Shown piece after piece: positions 26,288-34,428 of a stretch of DNA of 64,000 nt. The notes under the pieces were generated by a model that was not told where the DNA came from, made no database searches, and saw only the letters and a list, made by a program, of their open reading frames with translations. This DNA is from Betaproteobacteria bacterium GR16-43. Lineage in GTDB: Bacteria; Pseudomonadota; Gammaproteobacteria; Burkholderiales; Usitatibacteraceae. Position 1 is the first letter of the stretch, and every line of letters begins with the position of its first letter. The stretch is from the NCBI GenBank assembly GCA_001953215.1, contig CP019169.1:4526001-4590000 (forward strand), written 5' to 3'. A program made the translations under genes and the position numbers.

Positions 26288-27276
26288 CGGGGCAGTGATT
26301 CCGTTGTGACAGGTGCGGCTGTGGGTTTGCGGGGGCGGAGCGCCGCGGCCAGGCGGGAGAACCCGAGGGCCTGCTGGCGCCAGAATCCTTCGCCGTAGTC
26401 GCGGCCGTGCAGCTGGTCGCGGATGCCGGTGGCGGGGAACTCACCGCGTGTGTTGGCGGTGCCGAAAATGTGGTCCCAGATCGGGAAGAGCGTGGCGAAA
26501 TTGCAGCCCCGGTAGGCCCCTTCGTGGCCGATGCCGATCGCGTGGTGCGCCCGGTGGTAGCGAGGGCTCACCACGAGCCATTCGCCAAGCTTGCCGAAGC
26601 CGACGCGCGCGTTCACGTGCGAAACGCTCTCGATGACGCGCGTGGCCACGACGACCAGCGCGAACTGGCCCGGCGGCACGCCGATGGCCAGCGCCACGGC
26701 GGCGAAGCACGCGTCGACAACGAGGTCGTCCAGCAAATGGTTGCGGTCATCGGTCCAGAAGGTCATGACGCGTTGGCTGTGGTGCAGGCTGTGCAGCGCC
26801 CACCACCACTCGAATCGATGCTGCGCACGGTGCAGCCAGTAGGCGACGAAATCGAGGATCACCACGTAGACAGCGAAAGAGGCGAATGGGTTCTCGTGCA
26901 GGCCGGGAAACCAGTCCTCGAGCTTGCCGGGGACGATGTCGTGCATCCGCAGCCAGCCGTCGAGGCCGTCCACCGCCGGGGCCAGGATGACGAAAAACAC
27001 GAGCGGCGCCACGCCCAGGCGCTGCAGGAAGGTGTAGATCATGTCGGGGCGCACCGCGCGGCGGTCGGCCCAGACCTCGACCGGCTTCCACTTCTCGAGG
27101 CGCGAGAGCACGAGCCACAGCAAGGCGATCTCGATGGCGCCCACGAGCACGAACTCGGTCGCGTCGAAGGCCTGCTCCATGTACGTGGAGAGCCCCAGCG
27201 CGAAGACGAGAGGCTCCACGAGCTTCTCGAACACGAAGCCGTGCAGTTGGGCCCACGCGGCGGTCAGCGCTTCCAT
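26284..27276 (-). CDS. Sterol desaturase/fatty acid hydroxylase family membrane protein
   Basis: The 330-residue protein has five or more hydrophobic helices and the tripartite di-iron histidine motifs: HRAQH, HSLHHSQ and HRAHHA, plus ESVSHVN between them. These are the signatures of the fatty acid hydroxylase superfamily. The hydroxylated lipid is unknown. The gene overlaps the polysaccharide deacetylase-like gene upstream by 13 bases and the protease gene downstream by four, so it belongs to a tightly coupled chain. The tail after residue 300 is basic and Pro-rich. Confidence 0.85.
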   Translation of the reverse strand: MEALTAAWAQLHGFVFEKLVEPLVFALGLSTYMEQAFDATEFVLVGAIEIALLWLVLSRLEKWKPVEVWADRRAVRPDMIYTFLQRLGVAPLVFFVILAPAVDGLDGWLRMHDIVPGKLEDWFPGLHENPFASFAVYVVILDFVAYWLHRAQHRFEWWWALHSLHHSQRVMTFWTDDRNHLLDDLVVDACFAAVALAIGVPPGQFALVVVATRVIESVSHVNARVGFGKLGEWLVVSPRYHRAHHAIGIGHEGAYRGCNFATLFPIWDHIFGTANTRGEFPATGIRDQLHGRDYGEGFWRQQALGFSRLAAALRPRKPTAAPVTTESLPR

Positions 27277-27998
27277 GCCGCTCCCTCGGGGATGCGCGCG
27301 AAGCAGAAACCCTTCGCCTTGAGACCCGTGATCAGGGCATCCAGCTTCGGCCAGAGCGGGTCCTTGCGCGACCAGATGCCCAGGTGCCAGAGCAGGACAT
27401 CGCCATCGCGGATCTCGCGCAGTTGCCGTGCGATCAATGCATCGCTGGGGAATTTCTCGGACGGCAGCTCATCGCCGCTGAAGCCTGCGGGCGACCAGCC
27501 GACGTGCGTATACCCGCAGGACTTGGCGAACGATTCGGCGCGCCGCGTGAGCTTGCCGCCGGGCGCGCGCCACAGGCCATCGAAGCCACGGCCCGTCATG
27601 GCCTTGAAGGCTTCCTCGGGTTTCTTCAGTTCCGCGCAGAAGGCTTCGCGATCGAGGGCTTCGCCCTGCTTCGCGACAGGCTCCACGTAGTTCACCTTGT
27701 CCTCACCGGAATCCCCGCGGACATACCAATGGCGCCACGTGTGCGAGCCGAACGCGTGGCCTTCGTCGGCGAGGCGCTTCCAGAACGGAGCCCACGCGGG
27801 ATCGAGCGATGTGTCACCCCGCTTGGTCTTCTCGTTGGCGAGGAAGAAGGTCGCTTTCACATCCTGCTTCCGGAGGATTTCCGCCATCGCCTCGGCAGGT
27901 TCCATGTTGCCCGTGTCGATCGTGAGGAAGACCGTGGCCGCGCAGGCCGCGTGGGCGGCGGGTGCGAGGAGCAGCAACGGGAGCGTGAAGCGGAACAC
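27264..27998 (-). CDS. Polysaccharide deacetylase (NodB) family protein, exported, altered metal site
   Basis: The 244-residue protein has a signal peptide (LLLAPAAHAAC). The NodB homology domain shows motif 1 as TIDTGN where the family usually has T-F-D-D-G-P, so the second aspartate, a metal ligand, is replaced by threonine. Motif 2, SHTWRH, keeps both histidines, and WRAPGG and LLWHLG match motifs 3 and 5. Classical members remove N-acetyl groups from peptidoglycan, chitin or poly-GlcNAc using zinc. The altered motif may mean a changed metal site or loss of activity. It is the first gene of the chain running to rlmD, four bases below the beta-propeller gene. Confidence 0.8.
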   Translation of the reverse strand: MFRFTLPLLLLAPAAHAACAATVFLTIDTGNMEPAEAMAEILRKQDVKATFFLANEKTKRGDTSLDPAWAPFWKRLADEGHAFGSHTWRHWYVRGDSGEDKVNYVEPVAKQGEALDREAFCAELKKPEEAFKAMTGRGFDGLWRAPGGKLTRRAESFAKSCGYTHVGWSPAGFSGDELPSEKFPSDALIARQLREIRDGDVLLWHLGIWSRKDPLWPKLDALITGLKAKGFCFARIPEGAAWKR

Positions 27999-28002
27999 GA
28001 GC

Positions 28003-28995
28003 CTACTGCCGGGGTGCGTGCGAGACGAAGTAGATACCGTGTGGCGATTTGCCCACGGGGATCTTGCCCACGACCTTCTTCGTGGCCATGTCGATCACGG
28101 TGACCTGGCGGATCCAGCGCGAAGTCACCCAGAGTTGCTTGCCGTCCTTCGTGAGCTCCATGCAATCCGGCCCGCCCGGCACCGCGAAGGATTCCTTCAC
28201 CTCGAGCGTCTGCTGGTCGATCACCGTGATGGTGTTGGCCACGCGATTCGAGAGCAGCACATGGCGCCCGTCGCCCATCGCGAGGAAATTGTGGGCGCCG
28301 GCGCCCGTGACGAGCTTCTTCACGCTCTTCGCGGCTTTCCAGTCGATCACCTGCACGTAGTTGTCGCCCGTCATGCCGACCAGCAGGTGCTTGCCGTCGG
28401 GCGTGAGCCACACGCCGGCGGGCTGCTTGCCGAGCTTCATCTTCCAGATCACCTTGTGCTCGGCCAGGTCGATGGCGGCCAGCTCGTCGGAATCCTGCAG
28501 CGTGATGAAGGCGATGCGGCTCGCGGCATCGAAGGCGATGTGGCTCGGGACCTTCGGCAACTCGAAGCGCTTGACCAGCTTCAACTCCGGCGCGGAGTAG
28601 AGGTCGACGCGGTCGAGGCGATTCGAAGCGGAGACGAACCACTTCTGGTCGGGAGAGAAACCGATCTGGTAGGGATCGCTGATGCGATCGACGCGCTTCA
28701 CGATCTCGCCGCTCTTCGGATCGAGGAAGACGAGGTCGTTGCTCGCCGCGTTGGCGACGATGAGCGACTTGTTGTCCGGCGTGGCCATCAGGTGATGCGG
28801 CTCCTTGCCAACCGGAATGCGCTTCACCTCCTTCATGGCCACGGGATCGACGATCGAGATCGTGCCTTCGCCCGAATTGAGGACGATGACGCGCTCGTCG
28901 GCCGTGAAGTTGGCGAGCGCCGACCCCGCGGCGAGGACCGCGGTGAACGCGCCGGCGAGCGCCGGGGAAAGGACCCTTTTTGCAAGGAATTTCAT
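28003..28995 (-). CDS. Exported YVTN-type beta-propeller protein
   Basis: This 330-residue protein has a signal peptide (GSALANF) and about seven YVTN-like blades, recognisable from repeats such as TISIVDPVAMKEVKRIPVGK, DNKSLIVANAAS and GKHLLVG, each of about 42 residues. YVTN propellers occur in surface-layer proteins and in periplasmic dehydrogenase-like or scaffolding proteins. No catalytic residues are evident. The deacetylase-like gene follows after only four bases. Its start is 22 bases from the start of the divergent Nudix gene. Confidence 0.85.
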   Translation of the reverse strand: MKFLAKRVLSPALAGAFTAVLAAGSALANFTADERVIVLNSGEGTISIVDPVAMKEVKRIPVGKEPHHLMATPDNKSLIVANAASNDLVFLDPKSGEIVKRVDRISDPYQIGFSPDQKWFVSASNRLDRVDLYSAPELKLVKRFELPKVPSHIAFDAASRIAFITLQDSDELAAIDLAEHKVIWKMKLGKQPAGVWLTPDGKHLLVGMTGDNYVQVIDWKAAKSVKKLVTGAGAHNFLAMGDGRHVLLSNRVANTITVIDQQTLEVKESFAVPGGPDCMELTKDGKQLWVTSRWIRQVTVIDMATKKVVGKIPVGKSPHGIYFVSHAPRQ

Positions 28996-29006
28996 GGGGT
29001 TATGTT
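28980..29006 (+). promoter_or_regulatory. Candidate promoter of the Nudix hydrolase gene
   Basis: TTGCAA (28980-28985) and TATGTT (29001-29006) each match consensus at four of six positions, with a short 15-base spacer. Transcription would begin about five bases before the GTG start at 29018. Confidence 0.3.
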
Positions 29007-29017
29007 AGCATGCGGAG

Positions 29018-29560
29018 GTGATCCGTTTCTGTCCCCAGTGTGGTTTTCCCACTTCGGAACGCGTCCCGGACGACGACAATCGGCTCCGCGCGGTCTGCGA
29101 GAACGGCCACATCACCTACGAAAACCCGAAGATCGTCGCCGGCTGCCTCGCGACGTGGGAGGACGGGCGCATCCTGCTCGCCCGGCGCGCCATCGAGCCG
29201 CGCCACGGCAAGTGGACGCTGCCCGCCGGCTTCATGGAAAACGGCGAATCGGTTCCCGAGGGTGCCGCGCGTGAAGCGATGGAAGAAGCCAACGCGAAGG
29301 TCGAGATCATCGACCTCTACACGACCTACTCCATCCCGCACATCAGCCAGGTCTACATGATGTTCCGGGCGAAGCTGCTCGACCCGGACGTCTCCGCGGG
29401 CACCGAAAGCCTCGAAGTGAAGCTCGCCACCGAGGACGAGATTCCCTGGAACGAGCTCGCCTTCACGATGGTGCGGTTGACCCTGCGGCACTTCATCGAA
29501 GACCGCAAGACCGGCGTCTTCGTCCCCCGCTTCGGCGACATCCGGCCTCCGGAACGCTGA
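29018..29560 (+). CDS. Nudix hydrolase with N-terminal zinc ribbon
   Basis: The 180-residue protein starts with an apparent zinc ribbon (FCPQCG, then VCENGH) and continues into a Nudix domain. The Nudix box is G-x5-E-x7-REAMEEAN, near residues 77-99, with asparagine where glycine is usual. The arrangement resembles NudC-like and ADP-ribose or FAD pyrophosphatase relatives that cleave nucleoside diphosphates linked to another group. The GTG at 29018 is chosen because the ribbon begins within five residues. GGAGG abuts this GTG with no spacer, so a leaderless message is possible. Confidence 0.88.
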   Translation: MIRFCPQCGFPTSERVPDDDNRLRAVCENGHITYENPKIVAGCLATWEDGRILLARRAIEPRHGKWTLPAGFMENGESVPEGAAREAMEEANAKVEIIDLYTTYSIPHISQVYMMFRAKLLDPDVSAGTESLEVKLATEDEIPWNELAFTMVRLTLRHFIEDRKTGVFVPRFGDIRPPER

Positions 29561-29570
29561 GACCGCGCGC

Positions 29571-30203
29571 ATGGATGCCACCCGGCGCAAGGCCCTCGTG
29601 GCCATCTTCGCGATCTTCGGGGCGGGCCTGATCGGCGCGGCCTGGCTCTTCTGGAACAGCCAGGAAAACAGCGGTGTGATCGCGTCCATGCTCCCCGTGC
29701 TGCCCGAGAGGGACCGCCGGGCCGAGCTCGCGTCGCTGGAGGCAGCGCTTCAGGGCACGACGGACGAATACGCTCGCTGGGTTCAGCTGCCACGCTTGGC
29801 GCACCTTGATGCACGCATCGGCAATCCCGAATGTGCCAAGGCGCATGTCGCCGAGGTGCTGGCCCTCGCGCCGAAGTACGTGACGGACTGGAACTACGGC
29901 AACGTCACGCACAAGGCCCATCTCGCCCTCGGACACATCGCGCTGCGGGCCGGCGCCCTGGAGATCGCGCGCAAGGAGCTGCTTGCCGCCGGCGACACGC
30001 GAGGCTCGCCCCAACTCGACTCCTTCGGCCCGAGCATGACGCTCGCGAACGACCTGCTCGCGAAGGGCGAACGCGAGGTCGTGCTGGCCTACATCGCGAA
30101 GCTGGGGCGCTTCTGGAAAGACGATCGCGGCTCCCTCAACATGTGGACCGAGATGATCCAGGCGGGCCGTACGCCGAACTTCGGCGCCCACCTGGTGTAC
30201 TAG
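29571..30203 (+). CDS. Membrane-anchored TPR-like protein of unknown function
   Basis: The 210-residue protein has one N-terminal membrane helix (ALVAIFAIFGAGLIGAAWLFW) and a helical, TPR-like periplasmic region (AHLDARIGNPECAKAHVAEVLALAP, ALGHIALRAGALEIARKEL). It has an SGVIASMLPVLPERDRR linker. It follows the Nudix gene by ten bases and is probably cotranscribed with it. Its stop codon shares the CTAG tetranucleotide with the stop of the convergent pdeM gene. Role unknown; TPR repeats suggest protein binding. Confidence 0.7.
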   Translation: MDATRRKALVAIFAIFGAGLIGAAWLFWNSQENSGVIASMLPVLPERDRRAELASLEAALQGTTDEYARWVQLPRLAHLDARIGNPECAKAHVAEVLALAPKYVTDWNYGNVTHKAHLALGHIALRAGALEIARKELLAAGDTRGSPQLDSFGPSMTLANDLLAKGEREVVLAYIAKLGRFWKDDRGSLNMWTEMIQAGRTPNFGAHLVY

Positions 30204-30847
30204 GCCCCCACCCGGATCACGTCCCCGTCCGCGAGGACGAAGACCTGGTCACCCTCGCGAGGCCGCACCACCGCCGATCCCGTGAACGCCCCGAAAGCGG
30301 GAAGCACGCCGACGCGCGGCGAGAACCAGAAGCACGGCAGACGCAGCGATTCCCCATCGCCGGAGAGGCGAACGGCCGGGTGAATGTGTCCCGCGAGCAC
30401 GTAGCCGCCTTGCCGGGCCGTCGGATGGTGGTTCGCGATGAAGGGACCGAAGGCCGCGCCTTCATCGAGGCATTCGATGCGCCAGTCCTCGCGCGGATCT
30501 CCCGCGCTTTCGTCGTGGTTGCCGCGGATGAGGACCAGCTCGACCTTGTCATGCCGCTCGCGGAATGCGCCGAACGCCGCTTCGGTCGAACGGGCTTTCG
30601 AAGCCTTCGCGTGGAGGAAATCGCCGAGGAACACCACGCGGCGCGCGCCCGTCGAGGCAATCGCGGAGGCGAGCCGCGTCACGTTGTCCGTCGTGGTTCC
30701 CGAGGGCATGGGAATCCCGGCGCTGCGAAACGCGGCTGCCTTGCCGAGGTGGAAGTCCGCCACGAAGAGGGTTTCGCCGCGCGGCCAGTAGAGGGCCCGC
30801 TCGCGGAGCATTGCGACGCGCTCGCCGGCAATCACGCATTCGATCAT
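30200..30847 (-). CDS. pdeM: Ligase-associated DNA damage response phosphoesterase PdeM
   Basis: This 215-residue calcineurin-like phosphoesterase has the metal motifs DFHLG, LGDFLH, RGNHDES, NHHP and GHIHPAV in the family order. PdeM proteins are encoded with an Lhr-like helicase, and often with an ATP-dependent DNA ligase, in a DNA repair module. Here the gene overlaps the helicase gene by four bases (ATGA). No ligase gene is in the window. Exact nuclease activity is not established from sequence. Confidence 0.88.
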   Translation of the reverse strand: MIECVIAGERVAMLRERALYWPRGETLFVADFHLGKAAAFRSAGIPMPSGTTTDNVTRLASAIASTGARRVVFLGDFLHAKASKARSTEAAFGAFRERHDKVELVLIRGNHDESAGDPREDWRIECLDEGAAFGPFIANHHPTARQGGYVLAGHIHPAVRLSGDGESLRLPCFWFSPRVGVLPAFGAFTGSAVVRPREGDQVFVLADGDVIRVGA

Positions 30848-33459
30848 CCCAGCAGGCTCATCTGCTCGCCGATCTCGCCCGCATGCTCCCCTTCGGGGGG
30901 AGCCGCCTTGTCGAATTCGAGCTGCATCCTTCGCACGCGGTCGGCGAGCTTCTCGCTGGTGAGTTTCTCGCGGAAGCGCCCCACCATGATCGGGAACGCG
31001 AACGGTGTCGGCTTGTGCGTCTGGCGGATCACGATGGGCGAGCGTCCGATGCGCGCCATGGCCTCGAGCAGGCGCTTGAATTCGAGTTGCCGTTCCAGCA
31101 CCTCGCGCTCGGCCTGCCCCAGCAGCGGGTTCTTCGGATCCCAGCGCGCGAACACCTCCCAGATGAGTCCGCTCGTCGCCTGCACCTGGCGATTGGTCTT
31201 CGGCTGGCCCGGATAGCCCTGGAACACGAGGCCGGCCACGCGCGCGATCTCGCGGAACTGGCGCTTCGAGAGTTCCGCCGCATTGAGGCTCGCGATCATG
31301 TCCTCGAGCAGGTTTTCGCTCGAGAGCAATCCGTCCCTCAGCAACGGCAGCAGCTCGAAGCGCTCGCGCGAAACGAGCTCGAAACCGTAGTCGGTGAACG
31401 AGAGGCTGAAGGACGCCTGCCGAACGCGGCCCAGCCGATACGCGAGCAGCGCCGACAACCCCACGTGCACGGAGCGCCCCTCGAACGGATAGAAGAAGAT
31501 GTGGTGGCCTTCCTTCGTCTGCGCCTGCTCGACGAGGAGCTCATGGCGGCGCGGCACGCGCGACCATGCGTGCTGGAGCTTGAGCAGGCGCGAGACGGCG
31601 CGCATCTCGGGCTCGTCTTCGAGGCCGTCGATGTGCAGCTCGAGGAGCTCGCGAATGCCCGCGGAGACTTCGTTCGACAGGGGGCATCGCCCGCCATCCC
31701 AGCGGGGAACGGTCGCGGAGCCAGGCTTGGCCGGGCGCACGTAGGCCGTCATCTCCTCGATGCGGATGAACTCGAGGTTGTGGCCCGCGAAGATGAACGC
31801 GTCGCCGGGCGCCAGGTGCGCGATGAACGACTCCTCGACGCTGCCCAGCCGCTTGCCGCGCATGTACTGCACGCTCACGGAGGCGTCGGAGACGATGGTG
31901 CCGATCGACATGCGATGGCGCTTCGCGATCTGCGGCTGCTTCACGCGATAGGTCCCGTCCTCGTCGCGCTCGACCTTGTGGTAGTCCGGGTACGCACGCA
32001 ACGCCTCGCCGCCGCGCGTGACGAAATCGAGAGCCCATTGCCACTCCGCGTCGGTGAGGTCGCGATACGCGCGCGAAGACTTCACCTCGGCCTTCATCGC
32101 TTCCTCTTCGAAGCCTTCGCCGACCGCGATGGTGACGAGGTGCTGCGTGAGGAGGTCGAGGGGGCGCTCCACCGGCTCGCGCGATTCGATGCGCCCCGCC
32201 AAGGCGGCCCGCCGTGCCGCCGCCGCTTCGACGAACTCCAGCGCGTGCGAGGGCACGCACGTGATGCGGCTCTCCTGGCCCGGTGCGTGGCCCGAACGTC
32301 CGGCGCGCTGCAGCAGGCGCGCGACACCCTTCGCGCTGCCGATCTGCAGCACCTGGTCCACGGGCGAGAAATCCACGCCCAGGTCCAGGCTCGACGTGGC
32401 GACCACGGCTTTCATGCGGCCTTCCTTCAGGCCCTGCTCCACATATTTGCGCGCGTCCCAGTCGAGCGAGCCGTGGTGCAGCCCGATGATCCCCGCCCAA
32501 TCCGGCCGCGCCTCGAGCAGCCCCTGGTACCAGAGCTCGGCCGACGAGCGCACGTTGGTGAACACGAGCGTCGAGCGCGCGCCCTCGATCGCCTCGATCA
32601 CCTCGCCCAGCATCGCGAGCCCCAGGTGCCCGGCCCACGGGAAGCGGTCGACATCCTCGGGGATCAGCGTGTCCATCACGACCCTCTTGTCCGACACGCC
32701 CTTCACGATGCGTCGCTGAATAAAGGGGTCAGACTCCTTTATTCGTTCGGGCTCGGACGAATAAAGGAGTCTGACCCCTTTATTCAGCGGGACCAGTCTC
32801 TCCAGCGCCTCGTCGAGATTGCCGAGCGTGGCGGAAAGGCCCCACGTGCGAACCGCGGGATTCCACCGGCGAAGTCGGGCGAGGCAAAGCTCCGCCTGAA
32901 CGCCGCGCTTGTTGCCGAGGAGTTCGTGCCATTCGTCGACGACGACGAGGCGCAGCTCGGAGAGCTTCTCGCGTGCGTCGGGGCGCGAGAGCATGAGCGA
33001 GAGGCTCTCCGGCGTGGTGATCAGCGCGCTGGGAAGCTTGCGATCCTGCTTCGCGCGTTCCGAGGTGGGCGTGTCCCCGGTGCGCAGGCCGACGGTCCAG
33101 GGAAGGCCCAGGCCGGTGACGGCCTTCTGCAACGAGAGCGCGGTATCGCCGGCGAGCGCGCGCATGGGCGTGATCCAGAGAACGCGCAGCGGGGGGGCGC
33201 TACCCTCTCCCCGACCCTCTCCCAAGGGAGAGGGAGGGTTCTCCGCCATCCACTCCGCGAGTGGCCCGAGCCAGGCCGCGAGCGTCTTGCCGGACCCGGT
33301 GGCGGAATGGACCAGCCCCGACTCACCGTTCAGGTACGCGTTCCAGACCTCGCGCTGGAACGCGAATGCGCTCCATCCGTTGTCGTCGAACCAGGATTCG
33401 AGCCGCTCGAGCACCGCATCACTTCGCAAGTCGGGCCAGCCGCGAAGCCTGCGCGGCAT
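30844..33459 (-). CDS. Ligase-associated DEXH-box helicase (Lhr family)
   Basis: The 871-residue superfamily 2 helicase shows Walker A SATGSGKT, the DEWH box (VVDEWHEL), SATLG, and in RecA-like domain 2 the ATSSLDLGVDF and QRAGRSGH motifs. The Lhr-type winged helix and C-terminal domain follow. Lhr-like proteins unwind DNA and RNA:DNA hybrids 3' to 5' in repair. Two segments do not belong to the family and correspond to palindromic repeats at 33201-33240 and 32714-32789, both read through in frame. The ATG at 33459 has GGGGAG six bases upstream; a GTG at 33414 is an alternative. It overlaps the dehydrogenase gene by 41 bases. Confidence 0.9.
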   Translation of the reverse strand: MPRRLRGWPDLRSDAVLERLESWFDDNGWSAFAFQREVWNAYLNGESGLVHSATGSGKTLAAWLGPLAEWMAENPPSPLGEGRGEGSAPPLRVLWITPMRALAGDTALSLQKAVTGLGLPWTVGLRTGDTPTSERAKQDRKLPSALITTPESLSLMLSRPDAREKLSELRLVVVDEWHELLGNKRGVQAELCLARLRRWNPAVRTWGLSATLGNLDEALERLVPLNKGVRLLYSSEPERIKESDPFIQRRIVKGVSDKRVVMDTLIPEDVDRFPWAGHLGLAMLGEVIEAIEGARSTLVFTNVRSSAELWYQGLLEARPDWAGIIGLHHGSLDWDARKYVEQGLKEGRMKAVVATSSLDLGVDFSPVDQVLQIGSAKGVARLLQRAGRSGHAPGQESRITCVPSHALEFVEAAAARRAALAGRIESREPVERPLDLLTQHLVTIAVGEGFEEEAMKAEVKSSRAYRDLTDAEWQWALDFVTRGGEALRAYPDYHKVERDEDGTYRVKQPQIAKRHRMSIGTIVSDASVSVQYMRGKRLGSVEESFIAHLAPGDAFIFAGHNLEFIRIEEMTAYVRPAKPGSATVPRWDGGRCPLSNEVSAGIRELLELHIDGLEDEPEMRAVSRLLKLQHAWSRVPRRHELLVEQAQTKEGHHIFFYPFEGRSVHVGLSALLAYRLGRVRQASFSLSFTDYGFELVSRERFELLPLLRDGLLSSENLLEDMIASLNAAELSKRQFREIARVAGLVFQGYPGQPKTNRQVQATSGLIWEVFARWDPKNPLLGQAEREVLERQLEFKRLLEAMARIGRSPIVIRQTHKPTPFAFPIMVGRFREKLTSEKLADRVRRMQLEFDKAAPPEGEHAGEIGEQMSLLG
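32714..32789. repeat. Palindromic repeat with 33-base perfect arms inside the Lhr gene
   Basis: Arms 32714-32746 and 32757-32789 are perfect reverse complements over 33 bases with a ten-base loop. Both contain AATAAAGGGGTCAGACTCC or its complement. The repeat is read through in frame in the helicase and adds about 25 residues (the NKGVRLLYSS to ESDPFIQR stretch). Confidence 0.9.
33201..33240. repeat. CCCTCTCCC-type palindromic repeat inside the Lhr gene
   Basis: The core CCCTCTCCC-AA-GGGAGAGGG lies at 33215-33234. It encodes the well-known repeat-derived peptide PSPLGEGRGEG within the helicase, between the Walker A helix and the next strand (VLWITPMRAL). The reading frame stays open. Confidence 0.85.
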
Positions 33460-34420
33460 TGACGGCTCCCCGAGGCGCGCGGCCCTGGACGATCTCGGCC
33501 GCCTGCGCCACGGTCTCCAGCGCCTGGTGCTCGATGGCCTGGGGCGTGGTGCCGGCGATATGCGGCGTGGCGATGACGTCGGAGCGCCGCGCGAGCGCGA
33601 GGCTGGGCTTCTGGTCGGGGGCACGGCCCACGTCCATCGCGGCACCGGCAAGGTGGCCGGAGTCGAGTGCGCGCGCAAGCGCGCCTTCGTCGACCAGGTT
33701 GCCGCGCGAGACGTTCACGAAATAGGCGCCGCGCTTCATGCGCGCGAACGCAGCATCGTTCATCAGGTTTTCGGTCTGCTCGTTGGCGATGGCCAGGCAC
33801 ACGACGAAGTCCGAGCCGGCGAGGAGCGCATCGAGCTCCACCTGTTCCATGTTCGGCTGCGCGACCCTGGCGACAGGATCGGACACCAGCACGCGCATGC
33901 CGAGGAAAGCGCCCACCGCGGCGACCCGCTGCCCGATGGCGCCATAGCCGATCACCCCGAGCGTGCTGCCCTTCAACTGGATGCCACCGCGCACGGCCGC
34001 TTCCTTTCCGGCGTGGTACTCGGCGCTCGAGCGCGACATGCCGCGCGACAGGTCCACCATGAAGCCGAACACGAGCTCGCTCACGGCGTCCACGAAGCCC
34101 GCGCTCGCCTGCGTGACCAGCACGCCCTGCGCGCTCGCGGCCGCGACGTCGATGTTCCGGATGTCCACGGCGCAGCGCAGGAAGGCGACGAGGTCGGGGC
34201 TGTGCTCGAACACGGTCGCCACGCCGGTCGTGTTGCGATCCGAGACGATGACCGGGCATCCGCGCGCCGCTTGCGCGAGCGCCTCGCCCGCAAGCGCCTC
34301 GCTGCCTTCGTGCAGCGTCACGTCGCCCACGGCGCGCAATCCCGCGAGCGCGCGCTCCCCGTAGAGGTTGCGCCGCATGTCGGGCGTGTGGGTGAGGAAG
34401 ATGCGGGTGCGGGAACCCAA
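33419..34420 (-). CDS. D-isomer-specific 2-hydroxyacid dehydrogenase family protein
   Basis: The 333-residue protein has the two-domain D-hydroxyacid dehydrogenase layout. The NAD-binding motif is GVIGYGAIGQRVA, followed by VNVSRGNLVDE with the substrate arginine, and ATPHIAGTT with the catalytic histidine. The position that is usually Glu lies in the AMDVGRAPDQKP segment, where DVG replaces the common DVFE, so activity may differ from lactate or glycerate dehydrogenases. The TTG at 34420 is proposed as start because it keeps the first strand RIFLTHTP; an ATG at 34378 would lose it. It lies nine bases after the phosphatase gene. Confidence 0.8.
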   Translation of the reverse strand: MGSRTRIFLTHTPDMRRNLYGERALAGLRAVGDVTLHEGSEALAGEALAQAARGCPVIVSDRNTTGVATVFEHSPDLVAFLRCAVDIRNIDVAAASAQGVLVTQASAGFVDAVSELVFGFMVDLSRGMSRSSAEYHAGKEAAVRGGIQLKGSTLGVIGYGAIGQRVAAVGAFLGMRVLVSDPVARVAQPNMEQVELDALLAGSDFVVCLAIANEQTENLMNDAAFARMKRGAYFVNVSRGNLVDEGALARALDSGHLAGAAMDVGRAPDQKPSLALARRSDVIATPHIAGTTPQAIEHQALETVAQAAEIVQGRAPRGAVNAAQASRLARLAK

Positions 34421-34428
34421 ACGCCAGC

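Noticed and set aside
30565-33462. 965-codon open frame on the plus strand
   Set aside because: It is the complementary shadow of the Lhr helicase and pdeM genes; its translation is Arg/Ala/Gly-rich with no domain, while the minus strand has full motif sets.
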